From NCBI GenBank assembly GCA_038745295.1, contig JBCDLN010000017.1, positions 1-24,378 on the forward strand: a stretch of 24,378 nucleotides of DNA, given 5' to 3'. Under the pieces are notes generated by a model that searched no databases, was not told the DNA's origin, and saw only the letters and a list, made by a program, of their open reading frames with translations. This document shows positions 13,437 to 21,288 of this stretch, in pieces; position 1 is the stretch's first letter; every line of letters begins with the position of its first letter. The stretch comes from Acuticoccus sp038745295. Lineage in GTDB: Bacteria > Pseudomonadota > Alphaproteobacteria > Rhizobiales > Amorphaceae. The translations under genes and the position numbers were made by a program.

Positions 13437-13461
13437 CAGTCTCCATAAAGGAGCTGTTTTT
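13437..13461 (+). terminator. Intrinsic terminator
   Basis: CAG-t-CTCC (13437-13444) pairs with GGAG-CTG (13450-13456) around the loop ATAAA, followed by TTTTT (13457-13461). There is one bulged T. On the plus strand it would end a transcript from the Lrp-like gene, giving an 850-nt 3' untranslated part that contains the repeat series, or end a separate RNA from the repeats. Confidence 0.5.
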
Positions 13462-13587
13462 GCAGGCTCCCTGGTATCGGTCTCGGGTTAGAGCCCTTGG
13501 GCAGCCCATGTTGGCCACCCGGCCGTTTTGACGGCTCTACCTTAGCGCGGCATTGCGGTTTGAGCGGACGCCGGACGGCTAACGTCG

Positions 13588-14289
13588 TCAGCGGTTGAGA
13601 CGCACGCCGGCGGGTTTTGGGAGCTGGCTTAAAATGTCATCGCGCTCAGAGAGCTGTGTGGTGTTCCCCGAAGGCAGCGGGATTGGGCCTTCGAGCCGGT
13701 TTTGGGCGGCAGCGCGGGACGCAGCCGTGGCGGCACTCCCGGCCCCCAGCGTGGAGGTGGGATCGAGAACGGAGAGGAACTGCAGCGCGTTGATGCTTTG
13801 AGCCCCATCGCGGCAGGTGAAGGAGACCCGCACCGAAACGCCATCGCGCATGGCCTGCATGAGCCGACCTGTTTGGGCGGCCCACTTAGGGCGCTGACGC
13901 TCGTAGATGTAAAAGTTTGACGGGCACTGGCTCTGTGAAGCGCGGTTCAGTGTGGCGACGGTGTAACCCTCCGTGACCCGCACGTCGGAAACTTGGCTTT
14001 CCACCAGCTGCCGGGCGGAGGGGGATCGGCGTTCTGCCCCAGCACCTTGGCTGCCGATGACGGAACGGGAGGCAGGGGGCCGACTGGCTAGGGGGACGGT
14101 GCCTGCCGGACGGGTGGCGGTATCGGCGGGCATAACGTCAGCAATGATGGCACGCTCCCCATCACCCCGAGGGGCTCTGGCCGCTGTGTCGCCTGTGATC
14201 ACAACCGACTGGCCAAAGGCTGGCACAGCGGTAAGCCCCAAAAGGCACACCGCGCAGACCCCGACCACGGCTGTGAACCGCTCAACCAT
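13588..14289 (-). CDS. Secreted or periplasmic hypothetical protein
   Basis: 233 residues from ATG 14289 with a GGAG site 7 nt upstream. The N-terminus is a classic Sec signal peptide: a hydrophobic stretch (about 7-22) and a likely cleavage after the VPAFG region near residue 26. The mature part starts with an Ala/Pro/Thr-rich, low-complexity region (to about 100). Then comes a compact domain with two cysteines, one in SQCPSNFYIYERQRPKW and one in VSFTCRDGAQ, which could form a disulfide in the periplasm. A low-complexity tail follows. I recognise no family. It is the last gene of the minus-strand run, 82 bp after the photolyase stop counted from its own start, and may have its own promoter there. 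Confidence 0.8.
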   Translation of the reverse strand: MVERFTAVVGVCAVCLLGLTAVPAFGQSVVITGDTAARAPRGDGERAIIADVMPADTATRPAGTVPLASRPPASRSVIGSQGAGAERRSPSARQLVESQVSDVRVTEGYTVATLNRASQSQCPSNFYIYERQRPKWAAQTGRLMQAMRDGVSVRVSFTCRDGAQSINALQFLSVLDPTSTLGAGSAATAASRAAAQNRLEGPIPLPSGNTTQLSERDDILSQLPKPAGVRLNR

Positions 14290-14371
14290 AACGTGTCTCC
14301 GCCCCGCGCGCAGGATCGTCTAGACACAGACCCTACGTCGACACACTTCCTCCACGCTTCTGCCCCAAAGT

Positions 14372-15916
14372 CTAGCGCAAAAGAGGCGGCTCGGCGAGGT
14401 CATCATTTAACGTGTGAGACAAGAACCGCTCACTTGACGCCACAATTGACTCGCGTTGACGTTGATCCATTCGGTCGAGCGTCTTGTAAATCATCGATAA
14501 ACGGTGATTTCCTCTTAGCTTATCCTCATTGCTGATCAGGAAATTCCAGTAAAGGTAGTTAAAGGGGCACGCATCATCGCCAGTTTTCTGCTTCACATCA
14601 TACGAACATCCACGGCAATAGTTGCTCATCTTGTTGATGTAGCTGCCGGACGCGGCGTAGGGTTTTGACGCAAAAACGCCGCCATCTGCGAAGATCGCCA
14701 TGCCGTGGACGTTGGGAAGTTCTACCCATTCGTAGGCATCTGCGTAGACAACTAAGTACCACGCCTCAATTTCGGCGGGAGCGATTCCAGCCAGTAGGGC
14801 AAAGTTGCCTGTGACCATCAGTCGCTGGATGTGGTGGGCGTAGGCATGGTCGCGGGTCTGATCGATTGCTTGCGCCATGCAGCGCATCTTGGTGCGACCG
14901 GTCCAATAAAAGTCGGGGAGCGGGCGCGCCGCGTTGAGGGCATTGCTCTCAGCATATTCCGGCATTTTCAGCCAGTAGACGCCGCGGATGAACTCGCGCC
15001 AGCCCAAAATCTGCCGGATGAAGCCCTCAACGGCATTGATGGGCGCTCTCCCGTCCCGCCAGGCCGCTTCGGCGCGTGCGCAGACCTCGCGCGGGCTGAG
15101 GAGGCCGCAATTGATGAGCGGGGCGATGAGCGAGTGGTTCAAGAACGGCTCACCGACGCTCATAGCGTCTTGATAGTCGCCAAACGCCGGCAAGCGCACG
15201 GCAATGAAATCGTCCAACGCTTGTTCGGCTTCGTCCCGGGTGACGGGCCAATTGAATGTGGCGAGAGTTCCGAAGTGGTCGCAGAACCGTGTTGCCACAA
15301 GCTCCATAACCTCTTGGGTAATGGCATCGGGCGTGAAGGTGGGAACGGTTGGGATCACCGCCCCTTTGGGAAGGGCCTTCCTGTTTTGCGCATCGTAGTT
15401 CCATGTGCCGCCAACGGGCTCACCCGCCTCCATCAAGATGCCCGTCTCTTGGCGCATCTGGCGGTAGAAGGTCTCCATTTTGAGCGTTTTGCGTTTTGCG
15501 GCAAAGGCTTGGAAGGTGTGGTGATCGGCAAAGAACCGGTCATCGCCCCTGATCTCCACGGGCAAGCCGAGACGGTCTGACCACGTTTCCATCTCATCAA
15601 GGAGCCGCCACTCGCCGGGCGCAGTCAGGATGATGCGCTTGGCTCCCACCTCCTGAGCGGTGGCGCGAACCGCTTCAAAAAGGCTTTGGTGGGCACCGAG
15701 CTGCCAGTAGCGGGTGGCAAACCCAGCGTCATCCAGCTCGGCAAAAAAGTGCCGCATTGCTGAAAAAATGAGGACGATCTTTTGTTTGTGATGGGGGACA
15801 TATGTGGCCTCATCATGGACTTCTGCGCCCATCACCACATCGCCGGCCTCATAGTCGTTGAGGGCGGCGATGTCTTGGCTGAGTTGGTCTCCCAGGATCA
15901 AGCGTAGAGTGGTCAA
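14372..15916 (-). CDS. [4Fe-4S] bacterial cryptochrome/photolyase (PhrB-type, probable (6-4) photolyase)
   Basis: 514 residues from TTG 15916, which overlaps the SDR stop as TTGA and has GAGGACA upstream. The N-terminal Rossmann-type antenna region begins LRLILGDQLSQD; the C-terminal FAD domain includes EGFIRQILGWREFIRGVYW and HHIQRLMVTGNFALLAG. Four cysteines at 346, 434, 437 and 450 have the spacing (88, 3, 13) that I recall for the iron-sulfur ligands of Agrobacterium PhrB (350, 438, 441, 454). Such enzymes repair (6-4) photoproducts in UV-damaged DNA using blue light, an FAD and a lumazine-type antenna. Some relatives are signalling cryptochromes, so repair activity is probable, not proven. 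Translation is coupled to the SDR gene; the UDG-family gene lies just beyond. Confidence 0.94.
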   Translation of the reverse strand: MTTLRLILGDQLSQDIAALNDYEAGDVVMGAEVHDEATYVPHHKQKIVLIFSAMRHFFAELDDAGFATRYWQLGAHQSLFEAVRATAQEVGAKRIILTAPGEWRLLDEMETWSDRLGLPVEIRGDDRFFADHHTFQAFAAKRKTLKMETFYRQMRQETGILMEAGEPVGGTWNYDAQNRKALPKGAVIPTVPTFTPDAITQEVMELVATRFCDHFGTLATFNWPVTRDEAEQALDDFIAVRLPAFGDYQDAMSVGEPFLNHSLIAPLINCGLLSPREVCARAEAAWRDGRAPINAVEGFIRQILGWREFIRGVYWLKMPEYAESNALNAARPLPDFYWTGRTKMRCMAQAIDQTRDHAYAHHIQRLMVTGNFALLAGIAPAEIEAWYLVVYADAYEWVELPNVHGMAIFADGGVFASKPYAASGSYINKMSNYCRGCSYDVKQKTGDDACPFNYLYWNFLISNEDKLRGNHRLSMIYKTLDRMDQRQRESIVASSERFLSHTLNDDLAEPPLLR

Positions 15917-16629
15917 TCGCCTGTCCTCAAGGCGCCGCGGCCACCGTCGACAGAGATGATCTGGCCCGTCGTCCATCCACCGGGGGCGAGGAGCGCCTGC
16001 GCCATCATCGCCATATCCTCACCAGCGCCCAACCGGCGCAGGGGATGGGCCTTGCCAATGGCCTCACGAATTTTGTCGTTGGCGGCCACTTTGTCGCCCA
16101 TGCCGCCAAGTGTGAGGCTGGGCGCGATGGCGTTGACGCGCACGTGGGGGGCAAGATCGGCAGCGAGGGACCGGGTGAGCCCTTCCACCGCCCCTTTGGC
16201 CATGGCGATGCTGGCGTGGTTGGCGAAGCCTTGCCCCACAGCCACGGTGGAAAAGAAGAGAACTGCACCGCGGGCTGAGATGAGCGCTGATCGCGCCGCT
16301 TGGACCGCCTGCAGTGCCCCCAGTGCGTTGAGGGTAAAGTCGGCGCTCACCTCTTCGGCGGTGAGGCGGTAAAAGGGCTTAAGGCGGATATTGCCGGCCG
16401 CATAGACAAGACCGGTGAGCGCGCCGCCCGCGGCAGCCGCTTCGGTTGCTGCCTCAAAGGTGGCGGGGTCGGTGACGTCACCCACCGTGCTGGTGGCCCC
16501 TAAGGACGACGCCGCCGCACTCAGCTTTGCCGCATCGCGACCCACAAGGTGGCACGGTGTGCCTTCAGCGATGAAGCGTGCGGCAATCGCCTGGCCGATG
16601 GCGCCTGAGCCGCCGTAAATCAAGATCAT
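15913..16629 (-). CDS. Short-chain dehydrogenase/reductase (SDR) family protein, atypical active site
   Basis: 238 residues from ATG 16629 with GGAGG 6 nt upstream; an in-frame ATG at 16635 lies too near that site. The dinucleotide-binding motif GGSGAIG (6-12) and the GLVYAAGN strand are normal for SDRs, as are the C-terminal NAIAPSL and GQIISVDGG motifs. The catalytic YxxxK is altered: in NHASIAMAKGAVEGLTRSLA the Lys is present but the residue four before it is Ile, not Tyr. It may therefore be a binding or regulatory protein, or use another base. It is co-translated with the photolyase by a 4-bp TTGA overlap, so a role linked to that protein is possible but speculative. Confidence 0.9.
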   Translation of the reverse strand: MILIYGGSGAIGQAIAARFIAEGTPCHLVGRDAAKLSAAASSLGATSTVGDVTDPATFEAATEAAAAGGALTGLVYAAGNIRLKPFYRLTAEEVSADFTLNALGALQAVQAARSALISARGAVLFFSTVAVGQGFANHASIAMAKGAVEGLTRSLAADLAPHVRVNAIAPSLTLGGMGDKVAANDKIREAIGKAHPLRRLGAGEDMAMMAQALLAPGGWTTGQIISVDGGRGALRTGD

Positions 16630-16643
16630 ACCCATCCTCCGGC

Positions 16644-16691
16644 GCCGCCACTGGCTCAATCGCACCGGGATTGAGGTGACCGTGTGGCGGC
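16644..16691 (-). other. Nested stem-loop before the SDR gene
   Basis: Outer arms GCCGCCA (16644-16650) and TGGCGGC (16685-16691), inner arms CTCAATC (16655-16661) and GATTGAG (16669-16675). It lies between the UDG-family stop and the SDR ribosome-binding site, ending 8 bp before the latter. There is no U-run, so it is more likely a processing or translational control structure, or a Rho-dependent pause, than an intrinsic terminator. Confidence 0.45.
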
Positions 16692-16725
16692 AATGCCGAT
16701 GAAAGTGGGTCAGGCTGGTGGATTG

Positions 16726-17373
16726 TCAGAGCAGGAGCGATGCGACCCTCGCGCGCAGCACCGGCAACAGCTCCGCCTCAAACCATGGGTTTTTGGCAAG
16801 CCAGGCGTTGTTGCGCCAGGACGGATGGGGGAGCGCCAGAACTGGCCTGTTGGCGGTGCGCGATAGGATCTGGCGCCAGTCCAGGACCGTCGCTGTGAGG
16901 GACTGACGGCGTGTTTGCGGCAGGTGATAATTCAGCGAGTAGCGCCCGATACACAAAAAGAGCTCTAGCGCCGGGAGCGCATGGAAGAGCTGGTCGTGCC
17001 ACAGCGCTTTGCACTCTTTGCGCGGGGGGCGGTCCCCGCCGTGCTTGTCATAGCCTGGAAAGCAAAAGCCCATGGGTATGATGGCAAAGCGGGACGCGTC
17101 GTAGAAGGTGGCTTCGTCAACCCCGAGCCAGGCCCGCAGACGCACGCCCGAGGGATCGAAGAACGGCAGACCCTTTTGATGGGCACGGTTCCCGGGCGCT
17201 TGGCTGCAGATGGCAATGCGGGCGGTGGGTGAGATTTGGAAGATGGGGCGCGGCTCGTGGGGAAGCCGATCGCCGTCCGGTGTGTCACGGCAATGGCGGC
17301 AGGCTTTGAGCGCGGTGAGGAGCGCGGCAAGTTCTGGCACCCCATCGCCGATCGATGCCGGTGCCGCTGTCAC
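16726..17373 (-). CDS. Uracil-DNA glycosylase family protein
   Basis: 215 residues from GTG 17373, overlapping the cobT stop as GTGA; no strong ribosome-binding site, so probably coupled. Motifs of the UDG superfamily: motif A variant SQAPGNRAHQKGLPFFDPSG followed by VRLRAWLGV, and the C-terminal HPSWRNN loop that inserts into DNA. Two cysteines near the N-terminus (ACRHCRD) recall the iron-sulfur UDG families, but the other two ligands are not certain (candidates in IAICSQAPG, MGFCFPG, RKECKAL). Superfamily enzymes remove uracil from DNA as the first step of base excision repair; activity of this short alphaproteobacterial subgroup is not established as far as I know. The neighbouring photolyase makes a DNA-repair role plausible. 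Confidence 0.87.
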   Translation of the reverse strand: MTAAPASIGDGVPELAALLTALKACRHCRDTPDGDRLPHEPRPIFQISPTARIAICSQAPGNRAHQKGLPFFDPSGVRLRAWLGVDEATFYDASRFAIIPMGFCFPGYDKHGGDRPPRKECKALWHDQLFHALPALELFLCIGRYSLNYHLPQTRRQSLTATVLDWRQILSRTANRPVLALPHPSWRNNAWLAKNPWFEAELLPVLRARVASLLL

Positions 17374-18380
17374 GCTTTGCCGTCAACACCAGCTTCGGCG
17401 AAGGTCGCCATCCCGCTGTGGCACTCTGCGGCCGCTTTGATGATGGCAATGGCGAGCGCTGACCCTGTCCCCTCGCCAAGGCGCATTTGAAGGTCAAGCA
17501 GTTGAACGGCGCCGAGCTTTTCAAGGGCGGGACCGTGGCCGGCTTCGGCGCTCTTGTGGGCAAAGAGGCAGTGGTCGATGGCCCCGGGTGCCATGGCAGA
17601 GACGAGCGCTGCGGCGGCTGTTGCCACAAACCCGTCGACCACCACCGGGACGCCTTCGACGCGTGCGGCAAGGATCGCTCCCACCATCGCCGCCACATCG
17701 CGGCCGCCAAGGCGCTTCAGGATGATGAGCGGGTCAGCCTCCTCGCCGACGCGGGCTAGGGCTTGATCGACCATGGCGATCTTGTGGCGGAGTGCATCGC
17801 CTTCGACGCCAGTGCCTGCCCCGCACCATGCTTCCCCCCCGCCGCCGTAAAGGGCGGCAAAAAGGGCGGCGGCAACGGCGGTGTTGCCAATCCCCATTTC
17901 GCCCAGGCCGAGGCAATCGACCCCGCCGGCGATGGCCTCAAGGCCGAAAGCGAGGGTTGCGGCGAGGGACTTTTCATCTTCAAAGCCGTCTTCCACCGCG
18001 ATGTTCCCGGACGGCACGTCGAGGGCAAGGTCGAAGGCCGACAGTCCGATCCCGATGGATGTGCAGATCTGGTTGATCGCCGCCGTGCCATTTTGGAAAG
18101 CGGCAAACATTTGCGTGTTGACGCTGGGCGGATAGGCGGAGACTCCTGCGGCGGCAATCCCGTGGCTGGCCGCAAAGATGACCACACGAGGGCTCGTCAC
18201 AACGGGAGGCGCTTTGCCGCTGACGGCGGTCAACCACCTGGCAATGCCTTCCAGCCGGCCGAGCGCACCGGGGGGTTTGATGAGGGTGCTCTCGCGCGCC
18301 TCGGTGGCGGCGATGGCGGCGGTGTGATCGGGCAACGGCTGGGTGGCCAGACGGCGAAAGTCGTCAAGCGGAGACGTCAT
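17370..18380 (-). CDS. cobT: Nicotinate-nucleotide--dimethylbenzimidazole phosphoribosyltransferase
   Basis: 336 residues, normal length. It activates the lower ligand of cobalamin by moving the phosphoribosyl group of nicotinate mononucleotide onto dimethylbenzimidazole, giving alpha-ribazole phosphate. Motifs in order: LIKPPGALGRLEGIARWL, FAASHGIAAAGVSAYP, GEMGIGNTAVAAALFAAL, CGAGTGVEGDALRHKIA, LGGRDVAAMVGAILAA, and FAHKSAEAGHGPALEKLG, with the acidic FAEAG near the C-terminus where the family's catalytic Glu lies. The product is used by CobS, encoded one gene upstream in the same direction. The ATG has only a weak purine-rich site. The aspartic-protease gene ends 68 bp upstream, with a GC-rich imperfect hairpin between them but no U-run. 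Confidence 0.97.
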   Translation of the reverse strand: MTSPLDDFRRLATQPLPDHTAAIAATEARESTLIKPPGALGRLEGIARWLTAVSGKAPPVVTSPRVVIFAASHGIAAAGVSAYPPSVNTQMFAAFQNGTAAINQICTSIGIGLSAFDLALDVPSGNIAVEDGFEDEKSLAATLAFGLEAIAGGVDCLGLGEMGIGNTAVAAALFAALYGGGGEAWCGAGTGVEGDALRHKIAMVDQALARVGEEADPLIILKRLGGRDVAAMVGAILAARVEGVPVVVDGFVATAAAALVSAMAPGAIDHCLFAHKSAEAGHGPALEKLGAVQLLDLQMRLGEGTGSALAIAIIKAAAECHSGMATFAEAGVDGKA

Positions 18381-18448
18381 GCGGGGCTCTTTAGCAAGGC
18401 GTGGGGCGAGAGCGGCGGAGGACTGCGTGGGCGCGGCCCGCGCAGACC

Positions 18449-19171
18449 TTAGGGGTTGAGGACCAGTCTGTCCCGGCGCACCTCGTAGCCGCTGAGACGA
18501 TTGAGAAACGTCATCCCCAGAAGGCTTGTGTCAAGGTCTTGGGGGCGTGCCACGGCCGCGCGCACCGAACGCATGCGGATATCACCCACCGTGACCTCGC
18601 CGATGGTGACGGGCGCCACCTCGGTGATCCCACCGGCGGTCATCACGGGAATGGTGTAGCTGAGCGCGGCCGGATCAAACCCGGCACGGGCGGCATCGGC
18701 GGCGGAAAGGACAACGAGGCTGGCGCCGGTGTCGAACAGAAAATCCACTGCTGCCCCGTCCACCTGCCCGTTGAGGACGAACTGGCCCTGGCGCGCGCGG
18801 CGGACAATCACCTGTTCGCCATTGGAGAGCGCAACGCCGGGCATGAGGGCCGTCGCCACCTCGCGGCCGGCGCTCTCAATGGGCTCGCGGTAGGTATAAA
18901 GCGTGACCAAGCCCACCAGGACCGCAAGCCAGATGGCGGCCGAGCGAACCATATCGGGCAGCCGCACACGGCGCAGGCTGAACAAGATGAAGAGGAACAC
19001 CACCAGAAGGATCACGAGCTTGGTGGCCCGCGGTCCGGTGTTGTCAATCTCAATCGGTTCCACGCCCTGCGCCATGGCAGCGCCGGTCAACAAGATAAGC
19101 GCCATAGCGCTCCCAAGCTGGGCCAGTGCCGCCATAAAACTGAACGAACTGCTTTTTTGATCGCTTCTCAC
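18449..19171 (-). CDS. Membrane-anchored clan AA (retropepsin-like) aspartic protease, TIGR02281-like
   Basis: 240 residues from GTG 19171, overlapping the cobS stop as GTGA; ATG 19135 is an alternative without a ribosome-binding site. Hydrophobic segments at about 15-35, 50-66 and 75-93 place the C-terminal domain on the far side of, or anchored to, the inner membrane. That domain starts GQFVLNGQVDGAAVDFLFDT and holds the DTGAS active-site motif (Asp147), then a flap-like GGITEVAPV and the LLGMTFL strand typical of single-domain retropepsin folds. Such proteins work as homodimers with one Asp from each. Their substrate is unknown. The family is often found next to cobS in alphaproteobacteria, as here. 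Confidence 0.93.
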   Translation of the reverse strand: MRSDQKSSSFSFMAALAQLGSAMALILLTGAAMAQGVEPIEIDNTGPRATKLVILLVVFLFILFSLRRVRLPDMVRSAAIWLAVLVGLVTLYTYREPIESAGREVATALMPGVALSNGEQVIVRRARQGQFVLNGQVDGAAVDFLFDTGASLVVLSAADAARAGFDPAALSYTIPVMTAGGITEVAPVTIGEVTVGDIRMRSVRAAVARPQDLDTSLLGMTFLNRLSGYEVRRDRLVLNP

Positions 19172-19932
19172 ACCACCCAGATAGTGATGATGAGCGCGTA
19201 GGAAAGGTCAGCAACCACGACTGTTGCCCCAATGACGTCCCCTGTGTGGCCGCCGATCTTGCGTTCAGCAAGGCTCGCGCAAGCTTTGGCGGCCACCGCG
19301 CACGCCCCACACGCGAGCGCAGCGCCGATGGGAGCCCACCAGCCCACGACGAGGATGGTGGTGAGGAGGGCGAGGAGAATGGCGCGGCGGAACACAGAAA
19401 GCGTCGGCCGGCCAATGCTTGCGGCAAGCCCGTCCGCTCGGGCTGGCGGTAGGCCCACCCAGGGAAAGAGTGCCACCGCGCGGGTCGCAGCCGCCGACGC
19501 GATGACGATCCCCGCGGCGCGCCATGCCCCCGCCTGGACCGCCATCTCGATGATGGCGACCTTCAAGAGCACCGCGATGATGAGCGCCAGAACCCCATAG
19601 GTGCCGATGCGGCTATCGCGCATGATGGTGAGGCGCCGTTCCACATCGCGCCCGCCCCAAAACCCATCAGCGCAGTCGGCAAGGCCGTCTTCGTGGAGCG
19701 CGCCAGTGATGATGATGGCGAGGGCCACGGCAAGGACAGCGGCGATGAGGTGGGAGGCGCCTAGAGCATCCGCGATCACCAGGATGGCGGCTGAGGGGAG
19801 CGCGATGATGGCGCCCGCCAGGGGCACGGTCCAAACATCGTCCACCAAGCGGCCTTGGCTGAAGGCGGATGGGACGGGGAGCCTTGAAAAAAAGGTGAGC
19901 GTTGTGCCGAGCGCAAGCAGCGAGGCGATCAT
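19168..19932 (-). CDS. cobS: Adenosylcobinamide-GDP ribazoletransferase (cobalamin synthase)
   Basis: 254 residues from ATG 19932, which overlaps the dusA stop as ATGA; a longer frame to 20178 runs through dusA and is rejected. It joins adenosylcobinamide-GDP to alpha-ribazole(-phosphate), the last assembly step of vitamin B12, in the inner membrane. The family signature is clear: TGALHEDGLADCADGFWGG followed by RRLTIMRDSRIGTYGVLAL, with acidic residues that bind Mg. Several hydrophobic helices fill the rest, and the C-terminus has GGHTGDVIGA. Transcribed with cobT, it suggests this cell completes cobalamin from corrinoid plus dimethylbenzimidazole. Confidence 0.96.
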   Translation of the reverse strand: MIASLLALGTTLTFFSRLPVPSAFSQGRLVDDVWTVPLAGAIIALPSAAILVIADALGASHLIAAVLAVALAIIITGALHEDGLADCADGFWGGRDVERRLTIMRDSRIGTYGVLALIIAVLLKVAIIEMAVQAGAWRAAGIVIASAAATRAVALFPWVGLPPARADGLAASIGRPTLSVFRRAILLALLTTILVVGWWAPIGAALACGACAVAAKACASLAERKIGGHTGDVIGATVVVADLSYALIITIWVV

Positions 19933-20978
19933 GCTGCCGCAGCAGTCTCTTGCGCTTTTGGGCTCTCGTCCGTTGTTGGCTCTAAGCGTTCGCTGGCCGC
20001 GGTAAAGGCGGCCTCTATGGCGTCGATGGCATCGGCGAGAACGTCTTCGCGGGCGCCTGGGGCTTGGCCGGCCACCGTGAGCGTGCGCCGCCATGCCCTG
20101 GCGCCAGGCTCGCCATGGAAGAGGCCGAGCATGTGTTTCACCACATTGGAGAGCCGGCCACCCTCCCCGATCCACCACGCCGCGTAAGGCACCATCTGGC
20201 GAGCCACCTCCAGCCGCTTGGCGCGGGAGTGTTCGCCGCTGAGACCTTGGAGATCAGTTAGGATTTTGGGGCGTTGATAGGCGGCCCGGCCGATCATCGC
20301 ACCGTCGAAGGTCGTGAGGTGGGTGCTGGCCTCTTCTGCTGTGGTGATCCCGCCATTGAGGCCCACAAAGACCGGAAGACGGGCTTTGAGACGGCCCACG
20401 CGGTCATAGTCGAGGGGTGGGATGTCTCTGTTTTGCGCCGGCGACAGACCTTTGAGCCAGGCTTTGCGGGCATGCACCCAGATGGCGTCCACGCCGGCTT
20501 TGACCGCCTCGTCGGCAACAGCGTCGAGCGCGGGTTCTGGGTCCTGATCGTCAACGCCAATGCGGCACTTCAAAGAGACAGGCCGCCCGCCGGCGCCCAT
20601 CGCGGCAAGGCACTCGCCCACCAAAAGAGGTTCGCGCATGAGGCAGGCGCCAAAACGCCCGCCCTGGACACGATCGGACGGACAGCCGACGTTGAGGTTC
20701 ACACCGTCATAGCCCCAGTCGGCAGCGATTTTGGATGCTGTTGCAAGCTCCTCAGGATCGCTGCCGCCGAGCTGCAGGATGAGGGGATGTTCTTCGGGCG
20801 AAAAGCCTAAGAGGCGCGCACGGTCACCGTGGATGATCGCTTTGGCGGTGACCATCTCGGTGAACAACAGAAGGTCGGGGTTGAGGCGCCTGTGGAACAC
20901 ACGGCAGTGCCGGTCGGTCCAGTCCATCATAGGCGCAACAGATATTGGCGCGGCCTTGGCGGCTGCGTTTGGGGTCAT
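19929..20978 (-). CDS. dusA: tRNA-dihydrouridine(20/20a) synthase
   Basis: 349 residues from ATG 20978 with a strong AGGAGG site 7 nt upstream. It is an FMN- and NADPH-dependent enzyme that reduces uridine 20/20a in the D-loop of tRNA. Motifs: N-terminal ISVAPMMDWTDRHCRVF, HPLILQLGGSDPEEL, catalytic-Cys segment NLNVGCPSDRVQGGRFGACL, VSLKCRIGVDD, the HARKAWLKGLSP motif characteristic of DusA, and PVFVGLNGGITT. Length and motifs fit DusA better than DusB or DusC. It heads the minus-strand run dusA-cobS-protease-cobT-UDG, with cobS translated by 4-bp overlap. Confidence 0.97.
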   Translation of the reverse strand: MTPNAAAKAAPISVAPMMDWTDRHCRVFHRRLNPDLLLFTEMVTAKAIIHGDRARLLGFSPEEHPLILQLGGSDPEELATASKIAADWGYDGVNLNVGCPSDRVQGGRFGACLMREPLLVGECLAAMGAGGRPVSLKCRIGVDDQDPEPALDAVADEAVKAGVDAIWVHARKAWLKGLSPAQNRDIPPLDYDRVGRLKARLPVFVGLNGGITTAEEASTHLTTFDGAMIGRAAYQRPKILTDLQGLSGEHSRAKRLEVARQMVPYAAWWIGEGGRLSNVVKHMLGLFHGEPGARAWRRTLTVAGQAPGAREDVLADAIDAIEAAFTAASERLEPTTDESPKAQETAAAA

Positions 20979-21288
20979 TCAAAGGCCTCCTCGGGGCCGC
21001 TGATGGTCGGAGCGAACCCGCTGCGTGCACCATACGCACACGGCATCGGCTGCACCACCCTGCCTCGCGCAGCGACACGCAAAGGGCGGTGATTGGGCGG
21101 GCCCCGTCAGCGGCTCAAATTGTTGAACGCAAGTCAAGACATGCCCCATAGCTTGATGCGTTTCGTTGATAATGAATTGGAGAAGCATATTTGGCGCTCC
21201 ATGCAGGGAGGCGCCGCTTTGAATCCTTTACAGCCACTCGAACGCGCTCCAAACTCGCGATAAGCAATTTTCAAAATTGGAGGGCTTA
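20979..21288. other. Intergenic region between divergent dusA and the orphan gene
   Basis: About 310 bp with no supportable gene. It holds the dusA ribosome-binding site (near 20989) and presumably two divergent promoters, none of which I can name with confidence. A hairpin of GGCGCTCC (21193-21200) with GGAGGCGCC (21207-21215, one bulged G) lies in the likely leader of the orphan gene. Composition falls from GC-rich to AT-rich at about 21140, marking the start of the atypical segment. Confidence 0.5.

Noticed and set aside
12996..13518. Two overlapping minus-strand open frames in the repeat series
   Set aside because: They read repeat copies in shifting frames, lack ribosome-binding sites and show no domain; similar peptides between copies follow from the DNA repeats.
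18060..18120. AAAGCGGCAAACA in cobT, similar to the repeat core at 12581-13304
   Set aside because: It encodes the conserved CobT segment MFAAFQNGTAAIN and lacks the flanking repeat words; most likely coincidence.
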